In this document: positions 52,506 through 62,645 of the stretch, piece after piece
Layout: each line of letters opens with the position of its first letter
How positions within the stretch are numbered: position 1 is the first letter of the stretch
Source of the DNA: Lysinibacillus_B sp036662795
Lineage (GTDB): Bacteria > Bacillota > Bacilli > Bacillales_A > Planococcaceae
Assembly: GCF_036662795.1 (NCBI RefSeq)
Contig: NZ_JBAFWZ010000014.1
Location: 1-64,000, forward strand
Direction of reading: 5' to 3'
Length of the DNA: 64,000 nt
Program-made: the position numbers and the translations under genes
Notes under the pieces: model-generated
Seen by the model: the letters and a program-made list of their open reading frames with translations, nothing else
Databases searched by the model: none
What the model was told of the DNA's origin: nothing

Positions 52506-54920
52506 TTATTTCACAACGATATTAACTAATTTTCCTGGAATGGCAATTAGCTTTACTAATTGTTTGCCTTCCATTTGCTCTTGCACTTTTTCATCAGCTA
52601 AGGCCGCTGCTTCTAATTCTTCTTTTGTCGCATCTTTTGCCACTTTTACTTTTGCACGTACTTTACCGTTTACTTGCACAACTACTTCGATTTCATCATC
52701 AACCAGTTTTGATTCATCGTAAGCTGGCCACTCAACATAGGAAATCGTACCTTCATTTCCTAAAATAGCCCATAGCTCTTCAGCAATATGTGGTGCGATT
52801 GGTGCGAGCATTTTTACGAAGCCTTCTACGTACTGAGTTGGAATCACTTCCGCTTTATAGCAGTCATTAATAAATACCATCATTTGTGAAATGGCTGTAT
52901 TGAAGCGAATACCCTCGTAATCGTCCGTTACCTTTTTCACTGTTTGGTGATATGCTTTTTCTAGCGTTGTATCATTAGATGGCTGTACTTTTGTAGCAAG
53001 CTTTCCTTCATCAGTAACAAATAGACGCCAAATACGATCTAGGAATCGACGAGCTCCATCTAGGCCGTTCGTTGACCAAGCAACAGAAGCCTCAAGTGGC
53101 CCCATAAACATTTCATAAAGGCGAAGTGTGTCTGCACCATGAGATTCAATGATTTCATCAGGGTTTACAACATTCCCTTTTGATTTCGACATTTTCTCAT
53201 TACCTTCACCAAGAATCATACCTTGGTTAAATAGCTTTTGGAATGGCTCTTTTGTATGCACAACGCCAAGATCATACAAAACTTTATGCCAGAATCGAGC
53301 GTAAAGTAAGTGAAGAACAGCATGCTCTGCACCACCGATATAAATATCAACTGGTAACCAACGCTTAAGTAGCTCTGGATCTGCTATAGCACTATCATTC
53401 TTTGGATCAATATAGCGTAGGAAGTACCAGCTAGAACCAGCCCATTGTGGCATTGTGTTCGTTTCACGACGACCTTTTTTACCTGTAATAGGATCTACTA
53501 CATTTACCCAGTCATCAATATTGGCAAGTGGTGACTCACCTGTACCAGATGGACGAATATTGTCTGTTTTCGGTAATTCTAAAGGTAGCTCATTTACAGG
53601 TACTGTAGTCATCGTGCCATCTTCCCAGTGAATTACTGGAATAGGCTCACCCCAATAACGTTGACGAGAGAATAACCAGTCACGTAGACGATAAGAAATT
53701 TTCTTCTCTCCAACACCTTTTTCTTCTAGCCATTCGATTGCCGCTTTAATCCCATCTTCTTTATTCAAACCATTTAAGAAATCAGAGTTAATATGTGCTC
53801 CGTCACCTGTGAATGCCTCGTTCTCGATGTCGCCGCCTTCAAGCACCGGAATAATTTCTAAGCCGAATTCTTTTGCGAATTCATAGTCACGCTCATCGTG
53901 AGCAGGAACTGCCATAATCGCTCCAGAACCGTATGTTGCTAGCACATAGTCAGCAATCCAGATTGGCACTTGCTTACCGTTGATTGGGTTTACAGCATAG
54001 GCACCTGTGAATACGCCTGTTTTTTCTTTCGCTAAATCTGTACGCTCTAGGTCAGATTTTAACGCCACTTTTTCTAAATAAGCATCTACAGCTTGCTTTT
54101 GCTCTGGAGTCGTAATGTCTGCCACTAATTTGTGCTCTGGTGCTAGTACACAATATGTCGCACCAAATAACGTATCTGGACGTGTTGTGAATACTTCAAA
54201 GTCTGATTCCTTTCCAGCAACTGTGAATTTCACTTGTGCACCCTCAGAACGACCAATCCAGTTACGTTGCATATCTTTAATTGACTCTGGCCAATCAACT
54301 TCCTCTAAATCATCAATTAAACGGTCCGCGTATTTTGTAATACGTAACACCCACTGCTTCATCGGACGACGCACAACCGGGTGTCCACCGCGCTCTGATT
54401 TCCCATCGATTACTTCTTCATTGGCAAGCACTGTTCCTAGTGCTTCACACCAGTTAACCGCGATTTCATCAACATAGGCTAAATCCATTTCCACTAATTT
54501 CGTGAAAATCCATTGCGTCCATTTGTAGTATGAAGGGTCTGTCGTATTGATTTCACGATCCCAGTCGTAAGAGAAACCAAGCTCTTGAATTTGACGTTTA
54601 AATGTTGCAATGTTCTTCGCCGTAAATTCAGCTGGGTCATTCCCTGTATCAAGTGCATATTGCTCCGCCGGAAGACCAAATGCATCCCACCCCATTGGGT
54701 GAAGTACATTATAGCCTTGCATACGCTTGAAGCGTGATAAAATATCCGTCGCTGTATATCCTTCAGGATGCCCTACGTGAAGTCCTGCCCCTGATGGATA
54801 CGGGAACATATCTAATGCATAGAACTTTGGTTTTTCCACTTCATTTTCTGTTTTGAATGTTTTGTTAATATCCCAGTATTGCTGCCATTTTTTCTCGATT
54901 TGTTGATGATTAAAACTCAC
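52506..54920 (-). CDS. leuS: Leucyl-tRNA synthetase
   Basis: Class Ia synthetase (804 aa, normal length) charging tRNA-Leu. HIGH motif HVGHPEGY is near residue 48; the CP1 editing domain spans about 220-410 (TTRPDTLFGATYCVLAPEH, VPAHDERDYEFA); KMSKSKGN is near residue 575; the C-terminal VNGKVRAKVKVAKDATKEELE is the tRNA-contacting end. ATG after GAGGAGGAAAAGATTGTG. Single gene controlled by a T-box leader. Confidence 0.97.
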   Translation of the reverse strand: MSFNHQQIEKKWQQYWDINKTFKTENEVEKPKFYALDMFPYPSGAGLHVGHPEGYTATDILSRFKRMQGYNVLHPMGWDAFGLPAEQYALDTGNDPAEFTAKNIATFKRQIQELGFSYDWDREINTTDPSYYKWTQWIFTKLVEMDLAYVDEIAVNWCEALGTVLANEEVIDGKSERGGHPVVRRPMKQWVLRITKYADRLIDDLEEVDWPESIKDMQRNWIGRSEGAQVKFTVAGKESDFEVFTTRPDTLFGATYCVLAPEHKLVADITTPEQKQAVDAYLEKVALKSDLERTDLAKEKTGVFTGAYAVNPINGKQVPIWIADYVLATYGSGAIMAVPAHDERDYEFAKEFGLEIIPVLEGGDIENEAFTGDGAHINSDFLNGLNKEDGIKAAIEWLEEKGVGEKKISYRLRDWLFSRQRYWGEPIPVIHWEDGTMTTVPVNELPLELPKTDNIRPSGTGESPLANIDDWVNVVDPITGKKGRRETNTMPQWAGSSWYFLRYIDPKNDSAIADPELLKRWLPVDIYIGGAEHAVLHLLYARFWHKVLYDLGVVHTKEPFQKLFNQGMILGEGNEKMSKSKGNVVNPDEIIESHGADTLRLYEMFMGPLEASVAWSTNGLDGARRFLDRIWRLFVTDEGKLATKVQPSNDTTLEKAYHQTVKKVTDDYEGIRFNTAISQMMVFINDCYKAEVIPTQYVEGFVKMLAPIAPHIAEELWAILGNEGTISYVEWPAYDESKLVDDEIEVVVQVNGKVRAKVKVAKDATKEELEAAALADEKVQEQMEGKQLVKLIAIPGKLVNIVVK

Positions 54921-55019
54921 AATCTTTTCCTCCTCTATAAAGGTTTTACATTCGACTTTTCTAGTATTCGCTTTCTTTACGTAGTTTTAAGCTGAATTGT
55001 TGAAATATTTCAAAAAATA

Positions 55020-55260
55020 AAAAAACTCGCCCCATTCCGTAAAAGAAGGGACGAGAGAATTTCGACTCCCGCGGTACCACCCAAATTAGTGACACAGCAC
55101 TCAGCTCAAATTTCTTAACGCGAAAACACGGCTTGTAGCTAATTTTTTCACTACAGCAAACTCCGAGGCGAGTTCAGTTTATCCTCCTACTAGCTCACAC
55201 CAGCCGCTAGCTCTCTTGAAAGGTTCCAAACTTACTATTCCTCATCATAGTCGTTCATAA
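55020..55260 (-). promoter_or_regulatory. T-box leader of leuS
   Basis: Minus-strand T-box core GGGTGGTACCGCGGG at 55068-55082. A terminator follows, CTCGTCCC...GGGGCGAG with a T-run (55020-55056). Stem I has the apical GAGCTAGCGGCTGGTGTGAG-like loop. The specifier reads CUC at 55170-55172 in a GAA-CUC-G context, a leucine codon, so control by uncharged tRNA-Leu (GAG anticodon) is expected. Confidence 0.93.
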
Positions 55261-55336
55261 TATTGCATTAAGTTTAATGGATGAAACAAAAAAGTACAAG
55301 TGTTTTCTAGAGTTTCTATAATTACCTACCCATATT

Positions 55337-55966
55337 CTATGACTCTTTTGCGATTCGGACACCAATTCCGATTAATAGCAGCGCGGTAATTTTATTAAAT
55401 GCACTCTGTACTCTAGGCTGCATAAACCATTTACGAATACCATTAATAACTAAGATTACGATTGCAAGCCAAATAATAGATAGGAGGATAAGAATACCTG
55501 CTAATACAATTAATTGCGTATTGGCATTAAAATCCGGTCTGATAAATTGTGGCATCAAGGTTACATATAACAGCAATGTTTTTGGATTTAATAAATCTGT
55601 TGTAATTCCTTGTACCATACAGCTAAAGGATGCATTTTTTATTCGCTCATCCTTTGTTGTAGCGCCCGACTGTAATGATAAGTTTTGGGGCTTTGCTCGC
55701 CAAGATTGAATGCCTAAGTAAACTAAATAAGCAGCTCCTGCATATTTAATAAACAGAAATACAAGCATTGATTGAGATATTATTGTAGCAAGACCTAGTA
55801 CAGCTAGCGTTGTCCAGACAAAAAGTGCAACAACAATGCCTACCATTGTAAAGAAACCAGCCTTTTTCCCATAGATCATTGTATTTTTTAAAACAAGAAG
55901 TGAATCCACTCCGGGCACCATGACAATCATCAATGCCACTGCTGTAAACATTAGTATCTCCTGCAT
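55337..55966 (-). CDS. LysE-family amino-acid exporter
   Basis: 209 aa from ATG 55966 (AAGGAGTAAGGAA upstream). Six membrane helices; the N-terminal MIVMVPGVDSLLVLKNTMIYGKKAGF is the LysE/RhtB signature, and LLNPKTLLLYVTLMPQF is the second conserved motif. Exports an amino acid or derivative; substrate unknown. It lies 82 bases after the MFS gene on the same strand. Confidence 0.9.
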   Translation of the reverse strand: MQEILMFTAVALMIVMVPGVDSLLVLKNTMIYGKKAGFFTMVGIVVALFVWTTLAVLGLATIISQSMLVFLFIKYAGAAYLVYLGIQSWRAKPQNLSLQSGATTKDERIKNASFSCMVQGITTDLLNPKTLLLYVTLMPQFIRPDFNANTQLIVLAGILILLSIIWLAIVILVINGIRKWFMQPRVQSAFNKITALLLIGIGVRIAKES

Positions 55967-56048
55967 TTCCTTACTCCTTATGAAAATAATTCTTCTGATT
56001 ATATCCCAAAGAGAATGAAAATTCAAAAAGAGTTTGAATTTTAGAAAA

Positions 56049-57212
56049 TTACGCGCGTTTTAATGGGCGGTCATAAAGTAAACACGGAATAATCGCTACA
56101 ACTAGTACAACGGTCAACATTAATGCAAGTACGCCCATACCATATATATCAACAACAACGCCCCCAAGTAGCGGGCCTATCATCCGCCCTAATGTTGTTG
56201 CACTATTTACAATCCCCTGATAGAACCCCTGGCGTCCTTGAGGAGCAAGTTTATTCGCTATAGCAGGAATCACAGGTGAAAAGAATACTTCCCCTAGTGT
56301 TAGCACAACCATTGCAGCCACAAACATTTTAAAATCCCCCGCAAAATACACGAGAACAAAGGATGCTGACATTAACAGCAATCCAAGAACGAGCTGATTT
56401 TTTAGCTTGTCCTCCCAATATAAAACGAGCGGTCGAATAATCGGCTGTACCGCTACAATAAGTAATCCATTAATCGTCCACAATACACTATACTGCGACA
56501 AACTCATGCCAAGCTCTTGTGTATATGAAGAAATCGTTGCACTCCATTGAGTATACGATAACCAGCATAACACCAATGAAATACTTAATATTAAAATCGC
56601 GTACATAGGCGTTTTTGCATGTATACCAGCACTTTCAGCAATAACGTTTTTCGGCGCAATTCCTACCCTATCAAAGCGTTTATAGGTTGCGATCACAATC
56701 CCAAAGAAAATCGAATAGGTAGCAAAATTTGTTACAAAAACATACTCAAAATTTATATCTGCAATTATCCCTGCAAGGGCAGGCCCAATTGCTACACCGA
56801 CATTATTTGTTAAGAACATCGTATTAAACGCTCGTCTACCACCTTCCTCCCACGTACTACCGATCAATGCGTACATAGAAGGAAAAATAATTCCCGACGT
56901 AAAGCCGAGTAAGGTTAAAAATACAATGTATTGAGTAAAGTCATGCCATATAGTAAGCATGCCTAGTATCGATAGATTTGCTGTAACACCAAAGAGGATT
57001 GTTTTATAGCCACCAATTCGATCAAATAAAAATCCGCCTAGTAGATTTCCGATAACTCCAGCTAATGAATTTAGCATTAGCACTATCCCAGCAATCGTTA
57101 ATGTTTTGCCTAAGTGATTATGAATATAAATACTGTTTAATGGCCATAAAAAAGAGCTGCCAACTGTATTAAAAAACATTCCAACAATTAAAAACCATAC
57201 ACGTTTTGGCAC
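56049..57212 (-). CDS. MFS transporter, probable multidrug efflux
   Basis: 387 aa, 12 predicted helices. Motif A-like GGFLFDRIGGYKTILFG after helix 2 and the motif C region GVAIGPALAGIIA in helix 5 point to a drug:proton antiporter-type MFS protein (12 helices, MdtG/MdtH-like). Substrate unknown. Upstream of lysE-like gene, possibly one transcript. Confidence 0.85.
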   Translation of the reverse strand: MPKRVWFLIVGMFFNTVGSSFLWPLNSIYIHNHLGKTLTIAGIVLMLNSLAGVIGNLLGGFLFDRIGGYKTILFGVTANLSILGMLTIWHDFTQYIVFLTLLGFTSGIIFPSMYALIGSTWEEGGRRAFNTMFLTNNVGVAIGPALAGIIADINFEYVFVTNFATYSIFFGIVIATYKRFDRVGIAPKNVIAESAGIHAKTPMYAILILSISLVLCWLSYTQWSATISSYTQELGMSLSQYSVLWTINGLLIVAVQPIIRPLVLYWEDKLKNQLVLGLLLMSASFVLVYFAGDFKMFVAAMVVLTLGEVFFSPVIPAIANKLAPQGRQGFYQGIVNSATTLGRMIGPLLGGVVVDIYGMGVLALMLTVVLVVAIIPCLLYDRPLKRA

Positions 57213-57392
57213 AATGTATCCTCCATTTACTTCGTTTCACAAAATATCAGTCTATGTTCTTTTCTATAAATATTCAAGAAGAAAGTTATACTATATATAT
57301 TAAGATTAAAATTCAAGAATTATTACACAATTAATAGCCCATGACTCTTTTTGTGCTACGTGTTAGAATTAACCGTTAGAGGAGTGACATAG

Positions 57393-58349
57393 ATGATAGA
57401 AACAAAGTTCCCCTTCCCGTCTGATGGGAAGCGTTATTATACATGGAATCGATATTTACGTAATGAATTCGGCAAAAAAGTCTATAAAGTAGCGTTAGAT
57501 GCTGGCTTTGATTGCCCGAATCGTGATGGTACAGTTGCATTTGGTGGCTGTACATTTTGTTCAGCAGCAGGATCTGGCGATTTTGCAGGCAGCAAGGTTG
57601 ACCCAATTCCTGTACAGTTTGAAAAAATTAAAGCTAAAATGGAGAGCAAATGGAAGGACGGCCTTACTATGGCTTACTTCCAAGCATATACGAATACGCA
57701 TGCACCTCTTGAAGTGTTAAAAGAAAAATTCGAGGCAGCACTCTCTTGTGAGGGTGTAATGGGATTAAGTATCGCTACACGCCCTGACTGCTTACCAGAT
57801 GACGTTGTAGAATACTTAGCAGAGTTAAACGAGCGCACGTATCTTTGGGTAGAGCTTGGTCTACAAACGGTACACGAAAAAACAGCAAGCTTAATTAACC
57901 GCGCGCATGATTATCAAACCTATGTAGAAGGTGTTGAAAAATTACGGAAGCACAATATTCGTATCGTAACACATATTATTAACGGTCTACCCCTAGAAGA
58001 CTACGAGATGATGATGGAAACAGCTCGCGAGGTAGCAAAGCTCGATGTTCAAGGTATAAAGATTCACCTGCTACATTTACTAAAAGGTACACCTCTCGTA
58101 AAACAGTACGAAAAAGGGATGCTACAATTTATGGACAAAGATGCTTACATTAACTTAGTCGCTGATCAGCTTGAACTACTTCCACCCGAAATGATTGTTC
58201 ACCGAATTACAGGTGATGGACCAATCGATTTGATGATTGGACCAATGTGGAGCGTCAATAAGTGGGAAGTATTAAATGGCATTGATGCAGAGCTTGAACG
58301 TCGCGGCTCTTGGCAAGGAAAATTCTACAAGGCGGACGAGAAGAAATGA
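57393..58349 (+). CDS. ytqA: YtqA, TIGR01212-type radical SAM protein
   Basis: 318 aa. The iron-sulphur cysteines lie in CPNRDGTVAFGGCTFC, the spacing of the TIGR01212/YhcC group rather than the usual CxxxCxxC. QAYTNTHAPLEVLKEKFEAAL and GLQTVHEKTASLINRAHDY are typical. Reaction unknown. The ATG follows GGAGTGACATAG. It overlaps ytqB by four bases, the conserved ytqAB pair. Confidence 0.93.
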   Translation: MIETKFPFPSDGKRYYTWNRYLRNEFGKKVYKVALDAGFDCPNRDGTVAFGGCTFCSAAGSGDFAGSKVDPIPVQFEKIKAKMESKWKDGLTMAYFQAYTNTHAPLEVLKEKFEAALSCEGVMGLSIATRPDCLPDDVVEYLAELNERTYLWVELGLQTVHEKTASLINRAHDYQTYVEGVEKLRKHNIRIVTHIINGLPLEDYEMMMETAREVAKLDVQGIKIHLLHLLKGTPLVKQYEKGMLQFMDKDAYINLVADQLELLPPEMIVHRITGDGPIDLMIGPMWSVNKWEVLNGIDAELERRGSWQGKFYKADEKK

Positions 58350-58927
58350 AGCTAGAGCGAGTACTACAATATGCACAAACGCTATTAAAAGCTTCGATCC
58401 AAGAAGGGGATATCGCTGTAGATGCCACTGCTGGAAATGGACATGATACACTATTTTTAGCGAATCTCGTTGGCGATAGTGGCTATGTATACGCCTTTGA
58501 TGTACAAAAACAGGCAGTGGACGCAACATTAAACCGTTTACTAGACAATGCTTTAGAGCACCGTGCACTTGTCTTAAAGGATGGGCATGAAAACGTTGCG
58601 AAATATGTGACGAAGCCTGTTGGGGCTGCTATATTTAACCTTGGCTATTTACCCGGAAGTGACCATAGCGTCATTACAAAACCAAACACAACGACCCAAG
58701 CCATTGAAAGCCTCTTAACACTATTAAAGATTGGCGGAATGATTATTCTCGTAATTTATCATGGACATGAGGGTGGTAAGGAGGAACGGGATGAAGTGAT
58801 TCAATTCGTTAGTAATTTACCTCAAAAATATATTCATGTGCTACGATATGAATTTTTAAATCAAAAAAATGACCCGCCATTTATCATTGCTTTAGAAAAA
58901 GTGAAAGAGCTACCTGTCTCGGAATAA
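58346..58927 (+). CDS. ytqB: YtqB, class I SAM methyltransferase
   Basis: 193 aa. The SAM-binding motif I is DATAGNGHDTLFLA, followed by FDVQKQAVDAT and NLGYLPGSDHSVIT, as in the YtqB/rRNA-methylase-like family. Substrate unknown. It starts at ATG 58346 within the ytqA stop (ATGA overlap), so translation is coupled. Confidence 0.93.
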   Translation: MKLERVLQYAQTLLKASIQEGDIAVDATAGNGHDTLFLANLVGDSGYVYAFDVQKQAVDATLNRLLDNALEHRALVLKDGHENVAKYVTKPVGAAIFNLGYLPGSDHSVITKPNTTTQAIESLLTLLKIGGMIILVIYHGHEGGKEERDEVIQFVSNLPQKYIHVLRYEFLNQKNDPPFIIALEKVKELPVSE

Positions 58928-58950
58928 TCCGAAACAAGTAGCCCTTTTTT
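58907..58950 (+). terminator. Terminator of ytqAB
   Basis: GCTAC and TCGGA pair with TCCGA and GTAGC, followed by CCTTTTTT; the stem overlaps the last codons of ytqB. Confidence 0.8.
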
Positions 58951-60505
58951 ATTCACCGCGTTCTTTATTGCGTTTCTCCCAGAAACCTGCGTTTTTAATG
59001 CCTAATTTAATAGGATCGAATTGAGGATCCTTGCCCTCTCTTTTCTGCTTCTCGTAGTCTTTTAATGCAATCAGTGCTGGCTTCATAATGATGAGGATTG
59101 CAATTACGTTAATCCATACCATTAAGCCTAAGCCTACATCCCCCATCGCCCAAGCAAGATCGGATGTACGTACAGTACCATAGAAGGCTGCTGCGATAAT
59201 TGCAATTTTGGCAATCCAAATACCTACCTTCTCAGCACCTCCAGAGAATAAATAAGCAACGTTCGTTTCAGCAATATAGTAATACGCCATAATTGTTGTA
59301 AAAGCAAAGAAGAACAGTGCAATCGCTACAAATGGTGCACCAAAGCCTGGTAATGCTTTATCTACAGCATATTGAGTATAGGCTGCTCCTTCTTTAATCG
59401 TTTGTGCATAAGAAATTTGCTCTTCACCTGAATACTCATCTGTACCAAATTCACCTGTGAATAGTGTTGGATATATTTCGTACGGCTCACCGTCTACTTC
59501 ATGCGCTTCGCCGTTTACCATAACAGGAACTTGATCTGCACTTTCATCGTGAACATTGTACATTCCTGTAAATAAAATCATAAATGCAGTAGCCGAACAA
59601 ATTAAAAGTGTATCAATATAAACCGAAGCTGCCTGTACTAGCCCTTGCTTAGCAGGATGCGATACTTCCGCTGCTGCTGCTGGATGAGGTCCTGTACCTT
59701 GACCAGCCTCATTGGAGTAAATCCCACGTTTTACGCCCCATGCTATTGCAGAACCAATAATCCCGCCGAACACTTCTTGCGCCCCAAAGGCACTAGAGAA
59801 AATTAAAGAGATTACACCAGGTACTTCACTAATATTCATAATAATAATAATAAGTGCCATTAAAATATATGCTAAAGCCATAAACGGAACAATTACCTGT
59901 GCTGCATTTGCAATAGATTTAACCCCACCGATAATAATAACACCTAGTAAAATAGCAATAGTAAGGCCAATAACCCAATTATCAATTCCGAATGCATTAT
60001 TCATTGCTCCTGCAATTGCATTCGATTGTACACCTGGCATTAAGATTAACATAGCAAGTAGAGCCGCTATAGCAAAAATAACTGCAAACCATTTTTGCCC
60101 CATACCTTTTTCGATATAGAACGCAGGGCCACCACGATACTCTGTTTCTTTTTCTTCTTTATAGATTTGTGCTAATGTTGATTCTACATAAGCAGTTGCT
60201 GCTCCGATAAAGGCAATCATCCACATCCAGAAAACAGCACCGGGACCACCCATTGCAATAGCCGTTGCCGTCCCTGCAATATTACCAGTTCCTACACGAC
60301 CAGATAATGCAATTGAAAGTGCTTGGAACGAGGAAATCCCTTTTTCAGATTTTTCACCTTTAAACATATACTTAAACATGTCTTTAATATGGCGCACCTG
60401 CAAGAATCTAGTAATGATTGAGAAGAATAGACCTACTAGTAATATACCGTAAATAAACCATGGACCCCATAAAATATCATTCAATAATTTTACTAAATCT
60501 TCCAT
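58949..60505 (-). CDS. Sodium:alanine (AGCS) symporter
   Basis: 518 aa, about 11 helices. The AGCS family markers are GRVGTGNIAGTATAIAMGGPGAVFWMW and KRGIYSNEAGQGTGPHPAA. Imports alanine or glycine with sodium. An extra loop (about residues 320-375) of polar sequence is longer than in short family members. GGGGTGGATGT precedes ATG. Single gene on the minus strand. Confidence 0.93.
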   Translation of the reverse strand: MEDLVKLLNDILWGPWFIYGILLVGLFFSIITRFLQVRHIKDMFKYMFKGEKSEKGISSFQALSIALSGRVGTGNIAGTATAIAMGGPGAVFWMWMIAFIGAATAYVESTLAQIYKEEKETEYRGGPAFYIEKGMGQKWFAVIFAIAALLAMLILMPGVQSNAIAGAMNNAFGIDNWVIGLTIAILLGVIIIGGVKSIANAAQVIVPFMALAYILMALIIIIMNISEVPGVISLIFSSAFGAQEVFGGIIGSAIAWGVKRGIYSNEAGQGTGPHPAAAAEVSHPAKQGLVQAASVYIDTLLICSATAFMILFTGMYNVHDESADQVPVMVNGEAHEVDGEPYEIYPTLFTGEFGTDEYSGEEQISYAQTIKEGAAYTQYAVDKALPGFGAPFVAIALFFFAFTTIMAYYYIAETNVAYLFSGGAEKVGIWIAKIAIIAAAFYGTVRTSDLAWAMGDVGLGLMVWINVIAILIIMKPALIALKDYEKQKREGKDPQFDPIKLGIKNAGFWEKRNKERGE

Positions 60506-60647
60506 ACATCCACCCCTTTTTAATGTATTTATTTATTTTATTAATATGAAATCCACTATATTACAATTTTAAAAGGTGTTCAACTAATATTTCAAAAATT
60601 CTAATTATTATTAACATATTTTCTGATAATATAAGTTTAAAGAACAA

Positions 60648-60682
60648 AAAACCTAATGAAAGTGAGCTCTCATTAGGTAATT
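60648..60682 (-). terminator. Terminator of the YtpA-like gene
   Basis: ACCTAATGA pairs with TCATTAGGT on the minus strand, then TTTTTTG, right after the stop at 60687. Confidence 0.9.
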
Positions 60683-60686
60683 TCTA

Positions 60687-61490
60687 TTAGTCTATTATAT
60701 ATCCAAGTGATCGTAGTACATTACTCATAAAATCATTCGTTAGCATAAAAATCTCTTCACGTTCAATTTCGAAATAGAGGCTATGTAAACAATCCGACCA
60801 TTCACGGTACTGGAAATTTTTGAAGTTTTGCTGTAGCAGCCACTGTCTTGCAACTGTAATATCTGTTAATTTATCTCGCCCACCTGTCATAACTAGGGTT
60901 GGGACTTCAGCTAGCTTTACTTCAGGGTCCTTCCACATCTTCATTAGTAGACCGAGCTCCCGATACCACTTCACCGTAACAACGGTTTTAAATGGAAGCT
61001 CCCCCTTCATCTCGCCATAAACTTCAAAATTACGTGATAAATCATTTAATGTAAGATCATGATTTAATTTAACACTCGATGTTAACGCACTTAAGCTTGT
61101 TAAAGCGTTCGACAGTTTTCCCGGTTGCATTTTCAATTGCAGCCATGGCGATGTAAGGATCAGACCTGCACATTCAAATTTATTTCGATGAATCACTCGC
61201 ATTGCTATAGTTGCACCAAGCCCATTTCCTAAAACGAAAACAGGTAAGTTATAAGTAAACGCAATACCTATTAATTGCTTTCCGTATGAATAATAGCGCT
61301 CAAAATCTTCATCATGGCATCGATTATGTTTTCCTTCGTCTCCATGCCCTGGCAAATCACCCATTACAACGTGAAACCCTGCACTACGCAATTTTTCAAT
61401 TAACCATGCATACCAGCGATGATGCTCATATGCACTATGAAAAATTGCAACTACTGCTTTCGGTTGCCCTTCAGCCTCCCATTTCCACAT
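60687..61490 (-). CDS. ytpA: YtpA-like alpha/beta-hydrolase, probably inactive
   Basis: 267 aa alpha/beta-hydrolase related to YtpA, a B. subtilis lysophospholipase involved in making bacilysocin. FHVVMGDLPGHGDEG, KWYREL and the C-terminal PTLVMTGGRDKLTD (acid) and CLHSLYFEIEREE (His) regions align with YtpA. However, the nucleophile elbow GHSMGG is GNGLGA here, so the catalytic Ser is Gly, and the oxyanion HG motif is HSA. As a result, ordinary serine-hydrolase activity is unlikely. AGGAGGAAGAGCA before ATG. Divergent from ytoA. Confidence 0.75.
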   Translation of the reverse strand: MWKWEAEGQPKAVVAIFHSAYEHHRWYAWLIEKLRSAGFHVVMGDLPGHGDEGKHNRCHDEDFERYYSYGKQLIGIAFTYNLPVFVLGNGLGATIAMRVIHRNKFECAGLILTSPWLQLKMQPGKLSNALTSLSALTSSVKLNHDLTLNDLSRNFEVYGEMKGELPFKTVVTVKWYRELGLLMKMWKDPEVKLAEVPTLVMTGGRDKLTDITVARQWLLQQNFKNFQYREWSDCLHSLYFEIEREEIFMLTNDFMSNVLRSLGYIID

Positions 61491-61621
61491 TGCTCTTCCT
61501 CCTAAATCTTTCGATAACCTTAGTATAATCTATAATGACACTCGTTTAAAATGTTGTATATATCAATTAATATTTCTGATACGATAATAATATATATTAA
61601 CTTGAAATGAGGAGATTGACG

Positions 61622-62140
61622 ATGATTTACCCTTATAAAGATAAAAATCCTAACATAGACCCATCCGCTTTTATTGCCGACTATGTAACTATTACTGGTG
61701 ATGTTACAATCGGCTCAGATACAACGATTTGGTTTAACACTGTCATTCGTGGGGACGTTGCACCTACTATAATAGGAAATCGTGTAAGTATACAGGATTT
61801 AAGTTGCTTACATCAAAGCCCAAACAATCCGTTAATTATTGAAGATGAGGTAACAGTTGGGCATCAAGTAACCCTACATAGCTGCGTCATTCGCAAACGT
61901 GCATTAATTGGCATGGGGTCAATTATTCTAGATGGAGCCGAAATTGGAGAAGGCGCCTTTATCGGAGCCGGTAGCTTAGTACCTCCAGGTAAAAAAATCC
62001 CACCTAATTCACTTGCGATGGGGCGTCCTGCAAAGGTTGTTCGAGAAATTACTCCTGAAGACCGCGAAGATATGGATCGTATAGTACGAGAATACGTAGA
62101 AAAAGGGCAATATTATAAATCCCTGCAAGATAATAAGTAA
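61622..62140 (+). CDS. ytoA: YtoA, gamma-carbonic-anhydrase-like protein
   Basis: 172 aa left-handed beta-helix of hexapeptide repeats (ADYVTITGDVTIGSDTTIW...). The three metal histidines are in SCLHQSP, VGHQVTLHSC (two), so a trimeric zinc/iron enzyme is likely; carbonic anhydrase activity of this group varies. Start at ATG 61622 after GAGGAGATTGACG. In B. subtilis ytoA is followed by asnB and metK; here asnB is missing and repeats fill the gap. Confidence 0.92.
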   Translation: MIYPYKDKNPNIDPSAFIADYVTITGDVTIGSDTTIWFNTVIRGDVAPTIIGNRVSIQDLSCLHQSPNNPLIIEDEVTVGHQVTLHSCVIRKRALIGMGSIILDGAEIGEGAFIGAGSLVPPGKKIPPNSLAMGRPAKVVREITPEDREDMDRIVREYVEKGQYYKSLQDNK

Positions 62141-62256
62141 ACTATGGAACAAAAACTGCCGCTCCATGATCTGAGCAGCAGTTCAGAGTGTCGACAAACT
62201 CATTTTCATTGGAGTTTGCTAGAATTTTGTCCTAATAAAATAATCCATGAAAAACC

Positions 62257-62442
62257 GTTGATTTCCGTTCCAGGCGCTCCCTTTCCGCAGGCACGGCTTC
62301 GGGCCAACAGGACGTTGGTCAGGAAAACGTTGTCACATGATGTGACGATTTTAGTTTTCCTTCCTTTTGCGGACCGCCGCAAAAATGGATTTTCCGCTCG
62401 TGCTTTTCCTGCTGGAGTGTCGCGCCTTTCACTACAATCAAC
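62257..62442. repeat. R3 dispersed element
   Basis: 186 bp bounded by GTTGATTTCCGTTCCAGGCGC and GCGCCTTTCACTACAATCAAC, imperfect inverted ends. This resembles a common Bacillaceae intergenic repeat ending in GTTGATT...AATCAAC. The inside carries palindromes CCAACAGGACGTTGG and GTCACATGATGTGAC. Confidence 0.75.
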
Positions 62443-62645
62443 TACTATTGCTTAATGATAAGATATGCCGCTCTCTATTTATTAAAATGTTCCAGATGAC
62501 GAATAAAAATAAAATCCATGACGTGAACAATTTGAAAAACTGGGATTTCAATAGCTTGTTTTTATCAATTTCATTTATCCGTTTGTCGGGAATAGGTTGG
62601 TGTTATTAACCTTTGGAAATTTTATTGAAATATATTGAAAAACTA

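Noticed and set aside
54115..54477. 120-residue plus-strand frame within leuS
   Set aside because: Antisense shadow of the conserved leuS editing domain.
62144..62609. Plus-strand open frames of 103 and 80 residues between ytoA and metK
   Set aside because: They lie wholly in the R3 element and flanking repeat sequence, which accounts for the open frames.
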